Shown here one piece after another: positions 45,473-57,008 of a DNA stretch of 64,000 bases. The DNA lies in the NCBI GenBank assembly GCA_026120185.1, contig JANUWF010001640.1, forward strand, positions 1-64,000, in the 5' to 3' direction. Within the stretch, counting starts at the first letter, position 1. Each line of letters begins with the position of its first letter. The notes under the pieces were generated by a model. It was not told where the DNA came from and searched no databases. It saw nothing but the letters and a program-made list of their open reading frames with translations. This stretch comes from Voacanga thouarsii. Taxonomy: Eukaryota; Streptophyta; Magnoliopsida; Gentianales; Apocynaceae. Both the position numbers and the translations under genes were made by a program.

Positions 45473-47098
45473 AAGAAGAAGAAGAAGAAGAGGTCATTAG
45501 TATGTTTATTCACATAGGTTTTCACTAGAGATCAAGTTTGGAGAAGATGAAGTTGATAGAGTAAATTTACCTTGAAGATGTTCTTGTCCTTCACAGAAAT
45601 TTTCTGGTTTTGATCTGAAGTAGCAAGATGATTTGAGGAGTTTGATGTTAAGAATGGTGTCGATGGACTCACAGCAGTAAGTAGGTCAAATCTAGAGATT
45701 TTAGTGAAGGTTTGAAGTGATTTGGAGGGGTATTAGGTGAAAGAAAGTAGTAGGTGTTCTTGGTGTAGTGTGTGTGTTCTTGGAGATTGAAGGGAATTGA
45801 GAGATTGTAGTGTAGCTGTTGAAAATTCTGAGGGAATTAGGCTGGCCGAATTTCTGTAGGGTTTAGGGAGTTGTTTCTCTGATTTGAAAGGGAAAAGGAA
45901 AGGTTAGTTGTTACAATTCTTGAAGAATATTTTTAGGAAGTGAATTTGGAAACTAAATATTTCTAGAATATCTTGACAATTGAAGAGCTTTTGAAGGTCT
46001 CCTATGGCCGACTGGTTGAGCAGTTTTTCTGAGGAATTAAAGCTGGTTCAAGGTAGCTTAGGGTGGCTGAAATTAAGGTGCACAATGATGAAGAAGAAGT
46101 CTGGTCAATTGAGTGATATATTACGGAAGGTTGCTAAACAAAAGTTGGCTGGAATTTTGGAATCCAATCAAGCAAAATTGTAGGGATTTGGTGGAGGGAT
46201 TTTCGGACAGCCATTGATGAATTTCGTGCAGAAGCATGATGGGAACAATGGGGCTCTGTTACTGGAGGTTTAAGGAAGGTTTTTGCAGAATAAGGTTGGT
46301 GTTTCGGCTGGGAGAAAAATAGAAAACAAAACTGGAACTTGGACTGCCCAGAATTTTCGCTGGGCAGATTTTCGGCTGCCATTTCCAGTCAACTTGCAGA
46401 GGGTTTGAAGGGGGACTTTAGGGGTTTTCAAGGCTGGTTTCGAGCCTTCATAGAGGAAAAACATGGCTAAGGTACTGAACAAAATCTGGAAGAAAACAAC
46501 TTGGTTTTAGACTCTCAAAGCTGTGATTTGTACAGGAATTTTCCTGCTTTTGCTACAGCTTTAAGCAGTCTGAAAATGGCTAAGAATTTCAGATTACAAA
46601 CTGATCCTAAAGACCATTTTTCTGGTAGCATTTGAGGGGGAATGCCAGCTAAGAAACTCGACATTTTGAAGCCACAACAAGCTGGAAAATTTTCAGCTCA
46701 TTCTAATAAAGAAGATGAACTAGCTAGATGGAATTTTCAGCCAACTCACTAGAGGGATTTTTCCCCTTGGAACTTCCCACAACTCTTCCACATTTTCCAG
46801 ACCATAAGAAGTCTTTTACCAAGACATTTTGATCGTACAAGATCACAACACTTTACTGAAATTTCTGGAAAGAAAATGGCTAGAATCACTTGATTAAACT
46901 AATGAGTTGAGAATTAAGGAAAAATCAAAGATCAAGGAAAAATGAATTCCCTTTGGGAAATTCGAGTAGGTAAGGGTGTAGAATGAGGTTGCTCCTAACA
47001 TGTCTCTCTTAGGACATCATCCCTACCTTACTCCAAGCTCATAAGGCTGAAATTACTCTTCCCCAAGCAAAAATAAAGTTTAATCAAGCTAAAGCTTC

Positions 47099-47171
47099 CA
47101 TGATGGAATTTGAACCCTAGACTTTCATAATTAATTCTAAGGCTCTAACCACTAAATCATATCAACTCTTG
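47099..47171 (-). other. tRNA-like segment in A3 5' LTR
   Basis: The minus strand reads TTTAGTGGTTAGAGCC, then AGGGTTCAAATTCC, as in the 3' LTR. It lies about 240 bp downstream of the LTR start on the element strand. Confidence 0.57.
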
Positions 47172-47413
47172 TTGAAATTTTCACTAGAAAAATTATTTTT
47201 TATTCAATCCACAAGCTATTTCCCTATTTTCACCTCGAGCAAAAATTACCATTTTGCCCCTCTCACACAATACTCATCAACAAGACTTCAAGACAATAAA
47301 ACTCCAATCCAAAGCACATAAAAATCATATAAAAATATATTTAATCATAAAATAAAATATGATATGCATCCTAACCCCCTTACTCTAAGGTTGGTTTTGA
47401 CTGGGGTTTCACA

Positions 47414-49721
47414 ATAGAGCTAAAACGAAGTTGTGTATTGAATGTTATGTCCAAAATAAAATCATGTGTCAAAGCTGCAAAATTTCAGAATTTTTTACTT
47501 GGAACATGGACGAATTTAAGGATGATTAATTGTGTGATTTTGGATGAAATAATTGGGGAAATATGAAGTGAATCCCTTGTTTATGAAGGGAGAAAGGATG
47601 TGGAAAAAGAAAAATGCTAGAATCGAACAAACGACGAAAAAACGACATGAATGAAAGTTGAACGTTTTCCTTAACCTTTAGCCCCGTCGGCTACCCATTG
47701 GGCACGTCAGCTAACCGTCGTTTATTTTTTAACCGAACATAATTTGACCCGAAAACGATGTTTGGTGTAGGTTTGTAGGTAAATGACCAACATAACGTTG
47801 AAAATGGTGGGAACGATGGTTGAATGGGCGTAAACGGAAAGAATTTAGTTAGGACACGAGGTGAGTCCCTTTGATTTCTAAAACCTTTTGAAAGCTAGTG
47901 TGCTTCACTATTCCATGAAATGCTATGTTTTGTACCTTTTGGGAAATTCCTAAATATGTTTATGGTTTATCTGAGGAAGAATTATTTTATGCCATTTTGG
48001 GCTCGATTGAACATTATAATTAGCTTGGAAACCTTACTGGATGATTAATGGATGAATTTTGTGAATTTAGTCCTTTTTGGATTAAACATTCAGGATTTTT
48101 AGAAAATGGTAAATTTTGGAATCGAGTATTCATAAATTGATTCAAATTCCCTTATTGGAACATTTTATGAAAATATGTTTCGAAACTTTGAATTTAATCC
48201 TCTCTTGATATTAGAAATTTGGATTTCTTAAAATGAGTTTCTTTTGGAATCTGGTATTTGAAAAATGATCCAAATGTCCTTATTGGAATGTTTAAGAAAA
48301 TTTTACCCTCGAAAAGTCTTTTGGAATCTAGCACGGGTAAAATGACCTGAGTGCCCTTGAAAAATTACTTTTGTGATCAATTATGGAGAAAACGACCCGA
48401 ATACTGTTGGAAACATGTTTTGATGTGTGAACAGAATTCTTTATCTTGTTTCAACATGATTTTGGAAAATAATCTCTCGTGATGAGATTGACATTTGAAA
48501 AATGACTTTTGATCTCTAAAATTATTTTATTGGCCTGATGTGCCTATGGAATGAATTAATTGGCTCTGTGGAGCCTATATGAATGATGATATGACTTGCA
48601 AGTCAGTGGATCAAATTCTGAAAAATATTATTTTGCCCCAAAAATACGGGATCAAATTACCCCCTGGCCTAATCAATCAGACGGGGTTGGTATTGTTAAC
48701 ATTAAGTACTCAACAAGGACTTTGATCTTTGTACTAGCTTGTGTTAGAGGTAGATGATCCCAAGTAACCTAGCTAGTTCTGGGGATTGTCATACTCCAAA
48801 TAAGATGACAGGACATTCAGATGAGTCCTCCTGGCTAGCTGTTTAGCACTTGGCAATTGCCACGTCTACGGACACTTCTAATTTTGAGTCTTTCACTGGA
48901 TGCCGGGTGGGGACACTTGGTGCGTTTGACTCCTTGCCGCCTCTATGGTGATTGACATTAGGATTGGGACCACTGGCTTACGGTGGCAAGTAAAAGATTC
49001 TGTGCTATGGTACACTAGGTATGTTGTGGAATACCTGAGCAGAAGTACACTGCGGTATACTTATTCCGGCGATGCACGGTTGAGTACTAGAGGCTGCGGT
49101 CTCAGTACAATGATACATAGCGCCGAAGGCAAGGACTACGGGACTTGCGTGTGGATACAAGCCGACCTTCTACTAGACAAGTGCCTGTGATTTGAAAAAA
49201 AATTGGGGCAATGATTCGAAATAGAAATACAATTTTTCAAAAATGATTGAGTTATGAATACACTCTTTGTTAAAGAGTTTTTGGAATCATTTGTAATGAA
49301 CAAATGACATGCTATTCCACAAAAAGTTTTGTGTACTCTGCCTTTTTGATAAAGCACTAGCACACATGAGACTCACTAGGTGATTTTTCACTCATACATG
49401 TCTTTTATCTTACCTTTTTGTAGGATCTGGAGTTCAGCGGACCTACGAATAGAGGACGTTACCACAGTGATAGCAGAATAGGTCGGGACATTTCCCTTTT
49501 GGATAATGTACCTTGTTACTGATATTGAATCAAAATTTTCATGTATTAGATTCTTTATTATATATGTGCTCGTGGCCATCAGTATGGGTTGTTGTATGAA
49601 TTTGGACCTTATATACTCTATTGGTTTTTTTTTCATTATAAAGACCCCTTGTCTGGGTTGTTGGGCTGGGCGACACTTGTTTTGATATGCTTCCGTTATT
49701 ACCTTTAGTCGGGGTGTTACA
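47414..49721 (+). mobile_element. Element B 5' LTR, second part
   Basis: It continues the LTR interrupted at 33230, beginning with the ATAGA duplication. Late landmarks shared with B1 and B' are CACGAGGTGAGTCCCTTTG (47858), CCGACCTTCTACTA (49162), ACTCACTAGGTGATTTTTCA (49371) and ATAAAGACCCCTTGTCTG (49639). It ends GGGGTGTTACA at 49721. The whole LTR is about 3.77 kb without the A3 insertion. No gene is evident. Confidence 0.85.
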
Positions 49722-49723
49722 AT

Positions 49724-49736
49724 TGGTATCAAAGTC
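49724..49736 (+). promoter_or_regulatory. Primer-binding site of element B
   Basis: TGGTATCAAAGTC follows the LTR end by two bases. It is a near match to the Met-tRNA-type TGGTATCAGAGC. Confidence 0.83.
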
Positions 49737-49796
49737 TAGTTTGATAGAACTGTGCTATCGTCATAGGGATTAATAGAACTCTTTCATTGTAGAGTT

Positions 49797-50488
49797 ATGG
49801 CGGATAGGAGTGATAAGAGCAAGTGCCCAATGGGTGAGTATAGCGATGATGGGAAGAAAGATACAGATGAGCACTCAGGTGTGAAAAGATCTGGGGGGAT
49901 TAGGATTATCCACCCAGTAGGTGTGCCAGGACGTTTTACTTGGACAAGATCCAGCCTGGCCGCCTTCATACACCTTATTTTACCGAGAGCACGTTTGACC
50001 CTGTAGTAGTTATCGTTACCTTGTTTATGCGAGACCTCAATCTGGAAAGGACATCTACTCCCGAGAGGACATCCTCACCACATAAGGAGATGGGTGGCAA
50101 TTTTGATGAAATTGATGGCGATATTGAATCATGCCATCAGGATAGTGATGAGGAGGATAGTGTCTCTGATGGTGTAGTATTGTTTAAGGATAATGAGAAG
50201 AAATTTGGCAGGGATACTCTGGAAGTAATAGAATATGAGATGTTATTATTCAAGGATGTTGAGATAGGAAGAGATCAGGAGGTACCCAAGGTAAAAGTAC
50301 CTGTGGTCGAAGAGTTCGAGAAAGAATTGTAGATAAACTCAGACATATTAGATAAAGGTGAAGGATTCAATACAGCTGAATCTTGTACGATTCCTACTAA
50401 TTCAAAACCTCCCGTTTCAGATAGTGATGATGATGAGTGGGAGGATGAGACGTGGATATGTGTAGTAGGATATGTTCAGTTCGGCTAG
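49797..50488 (+). pseudogene. Element B pre-gag ORF, frameshifted
   Basis: ATG at 49797 opens MADRSDKSKCPMGEYSDDGK. A shift near 49940 moves to the frame of PYFTESTFDPVVV and a long acidic part (GNFDEIDGDIESCHQDSDEE, LFKDVEIGRDQEVPK), with a stop at 50330. Further on, DSDDDEWEDETWICV is readable before 50488. The position between PBS and gag, and the acidic, Ser/Asp-rich character, parallel the family A ORF, but I see no direct sequence similarity. Function unknown. Confidence 0.5.
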
Positions 50489-50689
50489 TGTATATGGCTG
50501 TGTGCTCGGCACATGAATTTTGTACTGGCTTTATGTTTGATGAGAATGAATATATATTATGATCTTGCTATGTCTACTATAGCTCTTTTGTGCCTGCTCT
50601 TAAGTTATGTTATATCGTTTTACCAGTAAAATTGTATGAACTGTACAAATGCCTCATAAACAAACTTTTGGCTGATCATCATGAACTAC

Positions 50690-51107
50690 TTAATATAACC
50701 CTGAGCCAATGGTGGAGGAATCGTATGTGGAAGGTTCCCACCTTGTGAATTTGGAATGTTTATGTTCTAAACCTTCTAGAAAATGGCTGATACCATTCAA
50801 TGGATGGCTGAGACTACTACTAGAGCCAATGAGAATGCTGGAATAAATGAGAATATGAGTAGGAGAAATCGAAGTGAATTTCAGGGTATAAGTCAGAAAA
50901 GATCTAGAGGACCTCGATGGCAAAAGTAAAGAAATATGTAAAGGAGTGGAGGCCAAACTGGAGGATAGCTCTCTTTTAGATACTTTAACTGTAGGAAGAA
51001 ATGGCATAAAATTTTGAATTGTCCTCACCTCCAAAGGATAGGAGGATGGAGTTAACCAGGAAGAAACAATCAGGGGCAGAGGTTAAACTAGAAAGAGAGA
51101 ACCTAGA
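50690..51107 (+). pseudogene. Element B gag remnant with CCHC knuckle
   Basis: Only the C-terminal part is legible: QWMAETTTRANENAG, a basic stretch, and a knuckle at 50981-51022 reading YFNCRKKWHKILNC, with spacing C-x2-C-x4-H-x4-C but the first Cys now Tyr. Stops interrupt the region. The capsid region before it is largely missing. The CACTA element inserted just after the knuckle. Confidence 0.65.
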
Positions 51108-51138
51108 CACTACAAAAAATACTAGCAAATACGACGAC
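51108..51138 (+). repeat. CACTA left terminal inverted repeat
   Basis: CACTACAAAAAATACTAGCA followed by AATACGACG; pairs with the right terminus with a few mismatches. Confidence 0.88.
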
Positions 51139-51430
51139 ACAAATTATGACGGCTGTAAAGCCGTCGTATTTGTGTATCTTTAACGATGGTTAACGAGCCA
51201 TCGCAAAAAGTGAACTAATACGACGGTTTGGAAACAACCGTCGTATTATACCAACAAAATACGACGGTTGAGCCAACCGTCGCAAAAAGTCAACGTAATA
51301 CGACGGTTTTTTCCAAACCGTCATATTAGTAAATCTTTTGCGACGGTTTCCCCTGCAGTCGTATTTGGTTTTAATTAAAATTTGGTTTTTTTTTTTTTTT
51401 TTGCAAATATCACGCTTTAACAACCATCGT
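51115..51430. repeat. CACTA left-arm subterminal repeats
   Basis: Motifs TACGACGG and CCGTCGTA recur in both orientations, many as inverted pairs such as GACGGCTGTAAAGCCGTC. Such motifs are binding sites for the TnpA-like protein in known CACTA elements. Confidence 0.88.
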
Positions 51431-52157
51431 ATGAGTCAAATACACTATTTTTTATTACTATTTTATAAGTATTACTAAAAGAATGTGATAAAATAAAACA
51501 AATGACTTTCAAATTTGGTATAATTAAATTAACTTATTTTAACTTTATAAATATATCTAACTAATACTTAGATAAGTAATCTTGTAAATAAATTTTAGTT
51601 TGCATCTTATGAATTCAATTTTCTTATATTTGTATTTAAGATCGAGTTTAAATTTTATTTTGTTAGTAAATTATTGTATTGGTATGTTTTGTGTGTGTGT
51701 GTGTGTATACATATATATGTATATATGTATGTGTGTGTGTATACTTTTATACATTATAACATGTGCTTATTAATTAATTAGTGAGTATTAGATTAATATG
51801 TTCCTTCCATTCATCGACAAATAATTGTCCTAATTGTCTTTTTAATTTGTCTGAAAAATAACTGTCCATTTTAAAAATATGTAGATTAATTGTATTTAAT
51901 TATAATATTATTTCTAATTTTACTCTTAGCACAATCTTATAAGGAAGCAATGGACATTTTAATCATTTTTATATAATTTTACAATTCAATAAAATGCATA
52001 ATTTTTACAATTAGGTCAATTATTGGTGAACGGATAGAGTATCTATAATATGAAAAATTTTAATTACAAATATGCATGTGTGTGCATATATCTATGTAGT
52101 ATATATACAATAATTAATATTATAGAATTAAATTTAATGTAATTTTGTGTCGTGTTA

Positions 52158-52189
<32 letters not shown>

Positions 52190-52225
52190 ATTAAAAAGTA
52201 AATAATTTTTAGTATTTTTTTTATC
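51431..52225. other. AT-rich CACTA spacer with TG/TA microsatellites
   Basis: No gene is visible. Microsatellites occur near 51690-51745 (TGTG/TATA) and 52159-52188 (TG then TA). It separates two blocks of subterminal motifs, so it may be a secondary insertion. Confidence 0.5.
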
Positions 52226-52385
52226 CAATTAAATACGACGGTTAGTTAACCGTCGTATTAGGTTTAATTAATACGACAGTTTGTAAATAACCATCGTATT
52301 AAATTGACCTAATACGACAGTTATTTCTTAACCATCGTATGAAGTTCATTTTATACAACGGCTTTAATAACCATCGTAAACCGGC
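52226..52385. repeat. CACTA inner left-arm subterminal repeats
   Basis: AATACGACGGTTAGTTAACC and further variants resume after an 800-bp gap, ending near 52385. Confidence 0.82.
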
Positions 52386-54377
52386 TTCCTATTTTATCCC
52401 CTGGCTTTCCTTTCTTCTTCGTTGAGCTCCTTGCCGCCCGCGGTTTGCCTTATTTTGGTCGTCTTCTCCGGCAGCTCGTCTTAATTGGCAGGTCCCTTTG
52501 CATCGCGCTGTCCGGCAGTCGTCTTCTCCAGCAGGGTAGGTTGTCTTTGTGTCGTTCAGCTCGTCTTCTCCTCATCTCAGTCACAAGGGACCTTCAGATC
52601 TGACTGCTGGTTGTCTATCAGAGCATCGAGGTGCATGTTCTTGCATTTGTTTTGGGAGTTTATGACAAATAGAGCTTAATTTCACCTACATTGTCATCGT
52701 TATTTGAGATGAATTTGTGTTTGTTTAGAAAAGGCTTTCCTAGAATTTGTCGAAAATAGCAGAAAAATACTCGAGAAAATAAGTTATATTTCCTGCTCTC
52801 TTGACAGAAGCAGTGTCGGGTGTCGGATGCTTTCTAGACAAAAGCAGTGAAGAATCCATTTTATTGGAAGTTTAGCATTCACTATAAACCTTTAATTGAA
52901 GTGTTAGAATGTAAAGGAAACTAAGAGTGTATGGCCAAGAATCAGATTACGCAAAGTTAATGGAAGGCTGAAAAAGAAGCTGAATATATGTTGGTAAAGA
53001 AATGTTAAAATGGTATTGTTTCATGGTTTGCACAAGTTGAATTGCTATGGTTGCAGGGTATTTAGTTGAAATAACTGAACAAAACCTTGCTTTGGGATGT
53101 TAAGAAAGCTTTAGGATGAATTTTGTGGGACTTTAGATGCAATGAAGTCAACAAAACAATACATAGATAGCAATTGTAAGCAATTGTGAAAGCATGAACA
53201 TATTATTGAATGGTGGCTGCTTGGACATGTTTAAAAGAGCTGAGGGGAAAGGCTGGCCAAAACTCTCTCATTCAGATGTTTAAAAAGTCTTAGGGAAGGT
53301 TATACATAATAGTTTGTATAGGAAAATTTATAGAAACCACCTCTGTAAATTTGTGATCACAAATGGTGACTGTTTTGTGCATTCCATATGCGGTGTCTGT
53401 TCACAGATTAAACTGTACAAAGTGGCAAGCAATTCAAAAGTTTTATAAACTTGAACTTGCAGATAAATTTCTTAGGAATATTTTGGGACAGATAGTACAT
53501 ACATTGGACCAGTACATAAGAATTTATGGAGTAAATATGGAACTCTGCCATTGTGTAGTTGCTGGAAATACTGTTTTGCTTAATTGAAATATGCGAGAGC
53601 GAAAATTTTCTATTTCATTGCACTTTTGTCTTTAACCTCCCTCCCTGTTTTCCAAAACTCATGGCCTCTCTCTTTTTCTACCTCTTATATCTCTTCCCTA
53701 TTTCAAATCAAATCTAGGATTTCTTTTTCTTTCCTTTATTTTTCTTTATGTGTCATAGGTAGCATTTGTTGGACTGCTGAAATTTAAGGTTTGTTTTGAG
53801 GGACTATGTGGTATGACTTTTTTGAATTGTTGTTAAAGGCGTCAGTTTATACGTTTGCCTTTGTGGAATGAGTGTTTTTGTTTGGAATTTATTATGTGCA
53901 AATGTGTTTGGCAACTGCATGCATGGTGAATGCAAGTGCTAATTATGTACAAAATGCAACTTAATTATGTGTTTTGGAAAAGGACCAAGTTGGATGAGTG
54001 GAGGTTTACTTGGAAATTTATTATAAACATGATTGAATGGTTGGATGGTTTTATGAGTTTTTTGGTGGTTGAATTACATAATTGCACATTTTGAGGTGGC
54101 CTAGTGCCTGGAAAATATTCATTTTATAGGAGAAACTCTTGTCAAAAAATTTTCAATTTTTTTTTCAAAGAATCTGAATAAAATATTTTTATGAGACAAT
54201 TTTTTGCAAATAATTTTATTTTTTTAAGTAGATAATTTACTAAATGTCTGGTATGTTTATCTTGATTTTTTAAGTAGAATTTTTTAAGTATTTTTATGTT
54301 AATCGTAGTATTGACTACTTTTATGTCTAAGAACTTGTTTAAATTTTTTATATGTTAACTATTATAATTAATCACAG
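52386..54377. other. CACTA interior upstream of the transposase-associated gene
   Basis: A pyrimidine-rich, GC-richer start (52400-52580) looks like a 5' leader. The rest is AT-rich with no recognised domain. An autonomous relative would carry its main transposase gene and the missing N-terminal exons in this part; none are legible. Confidence 0.4.
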
Positions 54378-55202
54378 ATGGAGGCTGAGCGGAATAGACA
54401 AAATCGATCACATTTGGCATATCCACCGGTCACAGGAAGAATGCCACATTCTGTTATACAAGATCAGGTATTTAGTTTATGTTATACACTATTCAGATGA
54501 AATTTATCTACTTTTCTTGAAATTTTTGACACGTCTTTACAGATGACCTCACAAGGCCAACCGACATCACAATATGATATGTTCCTTGCGACACGAAGGT
54601 GGCACGGTCGGCAGGCTGATGGTTTGATTGCAGAGATGATTGTAAGTTATATTCAAATGCTGATTTTTCTGAGTTATTAAAATATGATTACGACATTATA
54701 TTAACCTAATATAAATTTGATATAATATTTCTTAATTTTGTAGGACCGATTGGAGATAGAGTGGCAGGCATTGCCTGAGTCTGAGCGCACAGAGGAAGTA
54801 AAGGATCATATATTTCGGCGATTGTTCGGTCCAGAAACAAGAGGTCGTGTTAGGTGTAAAGGAAAGGGTCCAACACCAACGTCAGTTGGTCAATCATCAA
54901 GTTCTACAGCAAATATTGAGGAGGTCGTCAGGATTGAGGTTGAGGCACATATGTAGAGTATGCGAGATACTATGCAGGCTGAGATGCGAGTTGAGATGCA
55001 GCGTGAGCGAGAGGCTTACGAGTCACGTATAGCTGCGCTTCAGACTACCATGGAAGCATTAGAACGCAGATTGGATGCAGGCGCATTTGATGTACTACCT
55101 ATACCTCCATCTAGTGCTTCTACGGCATCTCCTGGTGTTGGTTCCACTTCTCTGCCTGCTAGATCGAGTGATCTTGTCCAGCCTATCCGTCATGATGACT
55201 GA
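54378..55202 (+). pseudogene. Transposase_24 (Ptta/En/Spm) C-terminal gene, three exons, one nonsense codon
   Basis: Exon 54378-54467 (30 codons) ends CAG|GTATTT. Exon 54543-54641 (33 codons) follows TTTACAG and ends ATT|GTAAGT. Exon 54744-55202 follows TTTTGTAG. All junctions keep the frame. The protein reads QYDMFLATRRWHGRQADGLI, then IFRRLFGPETRGRVRCKGKG and PTPTS, the diagnostic FGP..rGRVR..GxGPTP block of plant En/Spm-associated proteins. A glutamate/arginine-rich coiled coil (QREREAYESRIAALQTTMEA) and a Ser/Pro-rich tail follow. A TAG at 54954-54956 interrupts an otherwise open frame. The N-terminal part of the family is absent. The role would be binding the subterminal repeats. Confidence 0.8.
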
Positions 55203-56239
55203 CATTTTCATTTCATACTAATTTGTATTTGTACTACAACTTCTGTATACTGATGATATACTTGTTTGTATTTGTCTACTGAGGATATTGCTTTTGAGTT
55301 TGGCAATGAGGAGATTGTGTTTTGCTATATTTGGTGTTGAATTCGTTGATTTTATTACATTTGGCTTTAAATTGTACGTGTACAAGATTTTTTCCAAATA
55401 AAAAATGATTTACAAAGCAAATTTGGCCTAATACGACGACTGCAACCGTCGTTTTAGCTTGAGGGCAATCAAATACAACGGCCATGAAGCCGTCGCATTT
55501 GAGAGGAACAAATACAACAGCCAACATAGCCGTCGTATTTTATCTTGTTAAATACAACGGCTATATGGCCGTCGTATTTTACTGGAACAAATATGACAGT
55601 CACGTGGCCGTCGTATTTGGGGACCAAAAGTGACGATTTTTCAAAACCGTCGCAAAAAATGACCACGGGAAGCAAAAGCGACGAGAACAAATACGACGGC
55701 TGTAAAACCGTCGCGTCATGATGACTGACATTTTCATTTCATACTAATTTGTATTTGTACTACAGCTTCTGTATACTGATGATATACTTGTTTGTATTTG
55801 TCTACTGAGGATATTGCTTTTGAGTTTGGCAATGAGGAGATTGTGTTTTGCTATATTTGGTGTTGAATTCGTTGATTTTATTACATTTGGCTTTAAATTG
55901 TACGTGTACAAGATTTTTTCCAAATAAAAAATGATTTACAAAGCAAATTTGGCCTAATACGACGACTGCAACCGTCGTTTTAGCTTGAGGGCAATCAAAG
56001 ACAACGGCCATGAAGCCGTCGCATTTGAGAGGAACAAATACAACAGCCAACATAGTCGTCGTATTTTATCTTGTTAAATACAACGGCTATATGGCCGTCG
56101 TATTTTACTGGAACAAATATGACAGTCACGTGGCCGTCGTATTTGGGGACCAAAAGCGACGATTTTTCAAAACCGTCGCAAAAAATGACCACGGGAAGCA
56201 AAAGCGACGAGAACAAATACGACGGCTGTAAAACCGTCG
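55188..56239 (+). repeat. 526-bp tandem duplication in CACTA right arm
   Basis: 55188-55713 is repeated at 55714-56239 with only a few substitutions and no length change. The unit begins CGTCATGATGACTGACATTT within the 3' end of the transposase-associated gene and includes the subterminal repeats. The duplication point lies in the recurring CCGTCG motif. Confidence 0.95.
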
Positions 56240-56400
56240 TACTTGCCTAATACAACGGTTTTGTAGCCGTTGTTGAGCAAAAACGACGAGATCAAATATG
56301 ACGGCTGTAAAACCGTCGTTTAGCCATCGTATTTGGCTAATACGATGGCTAGACCATCAAATACGACGGCTAGGTAGCCATCGTATTTGCTATATAATTT
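55425..56400. repeat. CACTA right-arm subterminal repeats
   Basis: Dense AATACGACGGC / GCCGTCGTATTT motifs, doubled by the tandem duplication and continuing to the right terminus. Confidence 0.9.
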
Positions 56401-56407
56401 AGTAGTG
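56377..56407 (-). repeat. CACTA right terminal inverted repeat
   Basis: Complement reads CACTACTAAATTATATAGCA, then AATACGATGG; followed by AGA (56408-56410). Confidence 0.88.
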
Positions 56408-56410
56408 AGA

Positions 56411-57008
56411 CAAGCTTCTACCCCTAAAGCTGGATCTGCTAAACCAAGTAAATGCTCAAGTTGTTGTATTGAAGAAGATGGATGATCATGTCACAGTAGT
56501 AAAAGGTACATTCCTTAGCTTTAAATCATGATGCTAAAGTATTGGTAGATCCCGATTCTATGTATTCCTTTGTTGCCACTGTATTTCTTGACGCTATGGG
56601 GATAAAAAGGGGGAAGAAACTTTATAAGAAATGCTTGTCAGTACCCCATTAGGAAAGTAAATGAATAGTGAGAAAGTACATAAGGAATGTAAGATCTTAG
56701 TAGGAAATGAAATTTTGGAGATATGATATTCCTACCCATAGAGGACTAAGATGCTATCTTGGGCATGGACTGGCTATCCCAGCATCATAATCAAGTTGAC
56801 TGTAGACATAAAATAGTACAGTTCCCTCAGCCTTGAAAACTTATATTGGAAATTATAGATGAGGCTGGGAGGAAGGGTAATACTTGTATATCAGGACTCA
56901 AGGCCCGGAAGATAATTAAAAAAATGGTGTACTGGGTACTTGGCCTATGTAATTAATAAGCTAGGAAGGGTTAAGAAACCTAAAGAAGTTTCTGTTATGA
57001 ATGAGTAT
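56411..57008 (+). pseudogene. Element B protease region, decayed
   Basis: It continues gag across the CACTA insertion. VLVDPDSMYSFVATVFLDAM near 56540 matches the DPGSTHSY active-site block, with Gly replaced by Asp; LGMDWLSQHHNQVDCRHKIV near 56761 is the downstream block. Frame changes are frequent. Confidence 0.75.

Larger units (their letters stand above)
33231..47413 (-). mobile_element. Element A3: most complete family A Ty3/gypsy element (14.2 kb)
   Basis: Element order on the minus strand is 5' LTR (47413-43071), PBS, acidic ORF (42971), gag (42214), protease, reverse transcriptase, RNase H, integrase, chromodomain-like tail (to 37655), PPT and 3' LTR (37608-33231). It is flanked by ATAGA. 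Over about 270 bp compared by eye the two LTRs differ at six sites, all transitions, so insertion is fairly recent. Several stops and frameshifts prevent a complete polyprotein, so it would need help to move. Confidence 0.93.
43071..47413 (-). mobile_element. A3 5' LTR (4343 bp)
   Basis: Complete ends: TGTAACACCCCGCTACC to GGGGTTTCACA on the plus strand. It contains (TA)n near 44710-44736, (GA)9 at 45456-45472 and a tRNA-like segment at 47099-47171. It would hold the element promoter. Confidence 0.93.
51108..56407. mobile_element. Non-autonomous CACTA (En/Spm) transposon, 5.3 kb, with AGA target duplication
   Basis: The left end reads CACTACAAAAAATACTAGCA and the right end, complemented, CACTACTAAATTATATAGCA, then AATACGA in both. 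AGA flanks both ends (51105-51107, 56408-56410), the 3-bp duplication expected for CACTA elements. Both arms are packed with the motif AATACGACGGCT / CCGTCGTATTT. Inside is one transposase-associated gene (54378-55202) but no TnpD-type transposase, so it would rely on an autonomous relative. The insertion splits element B between its gag knuckle and protease. Confidence 0.93.

Noticed and set aside
55276..56216. Pairs of antisense frames at 55276/55802 and 55469/55995
   Set aside because: They are identical because of the 526-bp tandem duplication and consist of subterminal repeats read as protein.
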